Positions 60,207-64,000 of a stretch of DNA of 64,000 nt are shown here, piece by piece; position 1 is the first letter of the stretch, and the number at the start of each line of letters is the position of its first letter. The stretch is from assembly GCA_002841155.1 (NCBI GenBank), contig PHEH01000002.1, positions 248,001 to 312,000 of the forward strand, written 5' to 3'. A model generated the notes under the pieces. The model did no database searches. It saw only the letters and a list, made by a program, of their open reading frames with translations, and was not told the DNA's origin. The DNA is from Alphaproteobacteria bacterium HGW-Alphaproteobacteria-18. GTDB lineage: Bacteria > Pseudomonadota > Alphaproteobacteria > Caulobacterales > Hyphomonadaceae. Position numbers and translations under genes: made by a program.

Positions 60207-60947
60207 ATGACTGCGCTCCGATCCTACCTGTTTGTCGCCTGGCTCTATGGCTGGATGGCCATCTGCGGCATCCTCTACCTGCCCACCCTCTTCCTGCCCC
60301 GTATCGTGGCGCAGCGGGCAATCGGGATCTATGCGCAGATCATCCGCGTTGGCCTGAAGCTCATCTGCAATATCGACACCGAAATCCGTGGCCGGGAACA
60401 TATCCCGCAGGGCGCCTTCCTCTATGCCGGCAAGCATCACTGCATGCTGGACATATTCATCCCCTTCATCGTCTGCCGCGATCCGGCCATCGTGCTGAAG
60501 CGGGAGCTGTTATTCTACCCCTTCCTGGGCTGGTATGCGCTCAAGACTCATATGATCCCGATTGACCGGGCAGGCACCTCCAAGACGCTGAAGGGCATGA
60601 TTGCCTCGGCAAAACAGCGGGTCGCAAAGGACCGCCCGGTCGTCATCTTCCCGGAAGGCACCCGCACAGCCCCCTATTCGGCGCCCGCCTATCAACCCGC
60701 CGGCATTTCGGCGCTCAACAAGGCGCTGGACCTGCCGATCGTGCCGGTCGCCACCAATGCCGGGCTCTGCTGGCCTGGCCGTGGCACCCGGCGCACGCCT
60801 GGCAAGATCATCTACGAGATCCTGCCCGCCATTCCGCCCGGGCTTGACCGCAAGGCCCTGATGCCGCGTCTCGAAGAGGTGTTGGAAACCGCCTCTAACC
60901 GCCTTCTGGAAGAAGGCGCCGCCGCGCAGAAGGAAAAGCTGGGATGA
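60207..60947 (+). CDS. plsC: 1-acyl-sn-glycerol-3-phosphate acyltransferase (PlsC family)
   Basis: A 246-residue membrane acyltransferase. It has the catalytic HX4D motif in GKHHCMLDIFIPF near residue 80, an FPEGTRTAPYSAPAYQPAGI substrate motif near 150, and N-terminal hydrophobic segments. It adds the second acyl chain to lysophosphatidate in phospholipid synthesis. It overlaps the downstream glycosylase by 4 nt and follows ftsX by 46 bp. Confidence 0.93.
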   Translation: MTALRSYLFVAWLYGWMAICGILYLPTLFLPRIVAQRAIGIYAQIIRVGLKLICNIDTEIRGREHIPQGAFLYAGKHHCMLDIFIPFIVCRDPAIVLKRELLFYPFLGWYALKTHMIPIDRAGTSKTLKGMIASAKQRVAKDRPVVIFPEGTRTAPYSAPAYQPAGISALNKALDLPIVPVATNAGLCWPGRGTRRTPGKIIYEILPAIPPGLDRKALMPRLEEVLETASNRLLEEGAAAQKEKLG

Positions 60948-61585
60948 CCGCGCCGAGCCGCCGCCGGCTGAAAGCCGCCTGCGACCGCCTCGCCCTGGCA
61001 GACCCTGCCCTCGCCCGCGCCTATGATGTCCTCGGTGTCCCCGAATGGCGCGCCAGCGCGCCGGGCTACAACATGCTGGGCCGGATGATCGCCCATCAGC
61101 AGCTCTCCACCAAGGCCGCCGCCACGATCTGGGGACGCGTCGAAGTCTTCCTCGGCGAGGTGACGCCGGAAGCCATCCTCACCGCGAAGGAAGACGATCT
61201 GCGCGCCTGCGGCCTCTCCCGGCCCAAGGTCGCCCATCTCACCTCGATTGCTGAAGCGATGGTGTCAGGTAAGCTCAATCTGGCCCGGGTCTGCGCCGCT
61301 GACCTTGATACGGCCCGGGCAGAGCTGGTCGCGGTGCGCGGGATCGGGCCTTGGACGGCTGAATTATTCCTCCTCTACGCCGTCGGCGCGATGGATGCCT
61401 TCCCGGTTGCGGATGTTGGCCTAATGGAGGCCCACAAACAGCTCGGCGGCTACGAAACCCGCATGGAATCAAAGATATTCACCCAGCATGCGGAGATCTG
61501 GCGGCCCCAGCGCGGGGTCGCGGCCCACCTCCTCTGGGGGTGGCTGAATGCCGAGCGCGCCCGCGACGCAGCGCCCAGGGCCTGA
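60944..61585 (+). CDS. DNA-3-methyladenine glycosylase (AlkA/HhH-GPD type)
   Basis: A 213-residue base-excision repair enzyme. The helix-hairpin-helix VAVRGIGPWTAELFLLYAVG (about residues 126-145) is followed by the catalytic Asp in DAFPVADVGLMEAHKQLGG. The N-terminal MIAHQQLSTKAAATIWGRVE is also typical. It removes alkylated bases from DNA. The N-terminal AlkA domain is missing, as in the compact bacterial form. It is the last gene of the ftsE-ftsX-plsC run. Confidence 0.92.
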   Translation: MTAPSRRRLKAACDRLALADPALARAYDVLGVPEWRASAPGYNMLGRMIAHQQLSTKAAATIWGRVEVFLGEVTPEAILTAKEDDLRACGLSRPKVAHLTSIAEAMVSGKLNLARVCAADLDTARAELVAVRGIGPWTAELFLLYAVGAMDAFPVADVGLMEAHKQLGGYETRMESKIFTQHAEIWRPQRGVAAHLLWGWLNAERARDAAPRA

Positions 61586-61740
61586 GGCAACGCAGTGCAC
61601 AAGGCCTTGCGTTCGGCCTTCACTGTCATAATCTTATCAAAGGAATCGCTTAAACGAGCGGCAAGCAAGACTATCAGGAGCACGCGTCTTCAGCAGGATC
61701 AACCAGGATCACGCCCATAGGGGCCACATCGGAGGGACAT

Positions 61741-62304
61741 ATGGCTGAGATCATCACCACCCCGCCCAATGGTCGCCCTGCCCTCGTCCTGAATGCTGAT
61801 TTCAGGCCGCTCTCCTATTATCCGCTATCCCTGTGGCCCTGGCAGGAAGTGGTCAAGGCAGTGTTCCTCGACCGCGTCGATATCATCGCAGAGTATGATT
61901 ATGTGGTGCGCAGCCCCAGCCGGGAAATGCGCCTTCCCTCGGTCATTGCGCTGCGTGACTTCGTCCACCAGGACCGGGCGCCGGCCTTCACCCGCTTCAA
62001 CGTCTTCCTGCGCGACGGGTTCAAATGCGCCTATTGCGGCGCGCATGACAATCTGACGTTCGACCATGTGGTGCCCCGCTCCAGAGGCGGCCGCACGACC
62101 TGGGAAAACATCGTGACAGCGTGCAGTCCCTGCAATCTGGCCAAGGGCGGCAAACTGCTGCGCGCCAGTGGCCTGGATCTGCAACACAAACCCTTCCGCC
62201 CCAACAACTTCCAGCTGCAGGATATCGGCCGGCGCTTCCCACCCAACTACCTGCACGACACCTGGATGGACTATCTCTACTGGGATGTGGAACTGGAGGG
62301 CTGA
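61741..62304 (+). CDS. HNH endonuclease family protein
   Basis: A 187-residue protein with a central HNH fold: CAYCGAHDNLTFDHVVPRSR with RGGRTTWENIVTACSPCNLA (two CxxC pairs holding zinc; DH..N..H-type active site). The N-terminal LVLNADFRPLSYYPLSLWPW is highly conserved in alphaproteobacterial homologs. This common chromosomal form is not linked to restriction or phage genes. Its 3' end overlaps the convergent glycosyltransferase by 28 bp. Confidence 0.92.
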   Translation: MAEIITTPPNGRPALVLNADFRPLSYYPLSLWPWQEVVKAVFLDRVDIIAEYDYVVRSPSREMRLPSVIALRDFVHQDRAPAFTRFNVFLRDGFKCAYCGAHDNLTFDHVVPRSRGGRTTWENIVTACSPCNLAKGGKLLRASGLDLQHKPFRPNNFQLQDIGRRFPPNYLHDTWMDYLYWDVELEG

Positions 62305-64000
62305 TCGCCGCCGGGACAGCCGCCCCAGTCAAACCGCCAGGCGCGGAAATGCACCGGGTCACCATTTGAATAGTTGAGCGCGTAATAGGGCGCCCCTTCG
62401 GTCAGGCAAAGGCCGAGCTGGGCTGCCTGTTCGCGCAGGCTGGAGGCAGCTTCTGCAATCGCAGGCTCCGCCTTCCGGTCCTCGAAATTCAGGAGGTAGA
62501 CCACCGGATAGGCCGCTTCATCGGCGGGCAGATCGAGCGGCGTCTGCGGCGGGTGGAGGTTCTGCGTGCCGAGCGAGAGCACATAGGAGGGCTCGGCGTA
62601 GCCAAGCGCCAGGATGCGCTGAGGCGTCTTCACATTGCAGGCCGCATCCTCGCCCGGAACACCGCACACATCCTCCAGCGCGAGGCGCGCGGTCTCGGTA
62701 GGCTGCACCCAAACCTGGCTCGGCAGCATGAAGATGCGCACATGCCAGCCGATGGCGACGCTGGAGAGGACGGCAAGCGTAATCGCCGCGCCCATGCGCA
62801 GCCGCGCCGATTCCACCAGCGCCAGCCCCGCCAGCGCAAAGCCAGCCGCCCAGAACCAGAGCGGAAATTCCCGGTATCCCGACCAGGCGGCGAGAACCTC
62901 TTCCTTCGAGACGGTCGTGAAGTCCCCGGCCGTCTCGGCCATGAGATAGCTGGTAACCCCTGGATAGGAGACCGCCAGCAATAGAACCGCGCCCAGCAGG
63001 AAGGTGACCATACCGAGCCCCCGGGCGAGCGGCATCTTCATCCCGTCCATCATCTGCACGGCGGCATACCCACAGAGCAGGCCAAAGGCGGGATAGGCCG
63101 GCAGGATGTAATGGCTGAGCTTGGTCGGCAGGAGCTCGAAGAAAATCCAGGTTGGCACGCCCCAGGCGAGCAGGAATTTGAGCCCCGCCGTGCCATGCCC
63201 CAGCGCGCTGAGCGTTTCGCCCCGCAGCGCGCGGCGCGTCGCCACGATTGCAGGGATCAGCAGCAGGCTCGCCGGATAGAACCAGGCGGGAATATGTAAC
63301 AGGTGATAGCCCGGCCAACCGCCATGTCCTTCCGAGGCGCCAACGAACTTGTCCTTGAGATCCTTGCCGACCGCGCCCTGAACATAGAGCCCATCCGTCG
63401 CCATCTGTATCCAGATCAGCCAGGGCAGCACCAGCGCCACGAAGATGACCGGCCCCGGCCACCAGAGCAGCACCCGCCACCAATCCCCGCCCCGGCCTGT
63501 CTTCCACCGGTCCCAGAGCCAGACGCCAACGCCCGCATAGGCGGCCACCATCGGCGTGACAGGCCCCTTGATCAGGAAGCCCGCACCCATACAGACCCAG
63601 AACAGCAGCGCCATCGCCTTTGACTGGGACTTCTCGACATACAGCCGCACAAGCGCGCCAATCCCCAGCGTCGTCAGAAAGATCAGCATCCCGTCCGTCT
63701 TGGAGATGTGCGCCTCAGACGTCAGCAGCAGCGTCGCCCCGAAGAGGGCCGAGCCGAGGAAACTCGCCCGCCGCCCGATCAGCGGAATACCCGCCCAGAA
63801 ACAGGCGAGCGTGCCGAAGGCTGCGCCCAGCCAGCTCGGGATACGGTAAGTCCAGATGGCATTGGCTTCCGGGCCGGTGAAGATCGCCGTCGAGGCCGCC
63901 TGGAGCCAGTGGATCCCGGCCGGCTTCTTGTTGCGTAGCTCGTCCTGATACTGGATCAGGATGTAGTTATCCTCCTCCAGCATCTCCTTGGAGGCCTGAG
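62277..64000 (-). CDS. ArnT-like glycosyltransferase, GT39/GT83 type (partial)
   Basis: A polytopic membrane protein cut by the right edge; the first visible codons (QASKEM...) continue the frame beyond 64000, so the ATG at 63983 is not the start. The N-terminal region NYILIQYQDELRNKKPAGIH matches the lumenal loop of ArnT/PMT-type enzymes, with about ten further helices and a C-terminal extracytoplasmic domain. It transfers a sugar from a polyprenyl phosphate donor, for example to lipid A. The substrate is unknown. Confidence 0.88.
   Translation of the reverse strand, partial: QASKEMLEEDNYILIQYQDELRNKKPAGIHWLQAASTAIFTGPEANAIWTYRIPSWLGAAFGTLACFWAGIPLIGRRASFLGSALFGATLLLTSEAHISKTDGMLIFLTTLGIGALVRLYVEKSQSKAMALLFWVCMGAGFLIKGPVTPMVAAYAGVGVWLWDRWKTGRGGDWWRVLLWWPGPVIFVALVLPWLIWIQMATDGLYVQGAVGKDLKDKFVGASEGHGGWPGYHLLHIPAWFYPASLLLIPAIVATRRALRGETLSALGHGTAGLKFLLAWGVPTWIFFELLPTKLSHYILPAYPAFGLLCGYAAVQMMDGMKMPLARGLGMVTFLLGAVLLLAVSYPGVTSYLMAETAGDFTTVSKEEVLAAWSGYREFPLWFWAAGFALAGLALVESARLRMGAAITLAVLSSVAIGWHVRIFMLPSQVWVQPTETARLALEDVCGVPGEDAACNVKTPQRILALGYAEPSYVLSLGTQNLHPPQTPLDLPADEAAYPVVYLLNFEDRKAEPAIAEAASSLREQAAQLGLCLTEGAPYYALNYSNGDPVHFRAWRFDWGGCPGGDQPSSSTSQ

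Noticed and set aside
61601-61620. AAGGCC/GGCCTT inverted repeat after the DNA glycosylase as a terminator
   Set aside because: The stem is only 6 bp and there is no T-run.

Overview
This 64 kb window looks like the chromosome of a dimorphic or stalked alphaproteobacterium, most likely of the Hyphomonadaceae (Hyphomonas-like). The grounds are a GC-rich genome, a flagellar set with the alphaproteobacterial genes flaF, flbT and DUF1217 but no fliD or fliS, the cell-cycle response regulator CpdR, a Caulobacter/Xanthomonas-type TonB receptor, CtrA-like TTAA boxes at the flagellar promoters, and an alphaproteobacterial suhB/MmgR-type small RNA. The taxonomic placement is inference; the gene content is read directly.

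Positions 1-31,100 form one large flagellar and motor cluster built of divergent operons. Leftward: flgB-flgC-fliE-fliQ-flhA-fliR-flhB (cut by the window edge). Rightward: fliI. Leftward: flgJ-like, flgN-like, flagellin, flaF, flbT, DUF1217. Rightward: fliK-flgD. Leftward: fliM-like, motA, a secreted 585-residue protein, flgF-flgG-flgA-flgH, and a fliL paralog. Rightward: motB, then flgE-flgK-flgL-flgI, ending at a strong terminator. Leftward: fliF-fliH-fliN-fliP-fliG. Rightward: fliL-DUF6468-motE. Several divergent intergenic regions share a TAAA-N7-TTAAC (reverse TTAA-N7-TTTA) motif resembling CtrA sites. I see no fliJ, fliO or fliX here.

Positions 31,250-40,250 are mostly metabolic and regulatory: an MpaB-type oxygenase with an acyl-CoA dehydrogenase, tRNA-Val(GAC), cpdR, an N-formylglutamate amidohydrolase-like gene, an MmgR/suhB-type sRNA on the minus strand, an XRE regulator, hisN, an HTH plus zinc-ribbon regulator with an AT-rich promoter, a TraB/GumN lipoprotein, tRNA-Arg(CCG), a short-chain dehydrogenase and a pirin.

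Positions 40,250-54,950 hold envelope and transport functions: a purple-acid-phosphatase-like lipoprotein downstream of a TonB-dependent receptor, a CPA1 K+/H+ antiporter, and a complete tripartite RND efflux operon behind a structured leader. A thioesterase, nucleoside hydrolase and ribokinase operon follows.

Positions 54,950-57,190 are a low-GC accessory patch: an unrecognised winged-helix-like protein translationally coupled to a 64-residue membrane protein, then a gene-poor stretch with a pair of REP-like hairpins. The rest (57,190-64,000) is housekeeping: a phosphoribosyltransferase, an MJ0042 zinc-ribbon protein, ftsE-ftsX, plsC, a DNA glycosylase, an HNH endonuclease and a partial ArnT-like glycosyltransferase.

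Most likely to be under-described are the MotC/MotE-like motor accessory set, the MmgR-like sRNA, the low-GC gene pair at 54,950-56,249, and the 10-bp tandem repeat inside the acyl-CoA dehydrogenase.
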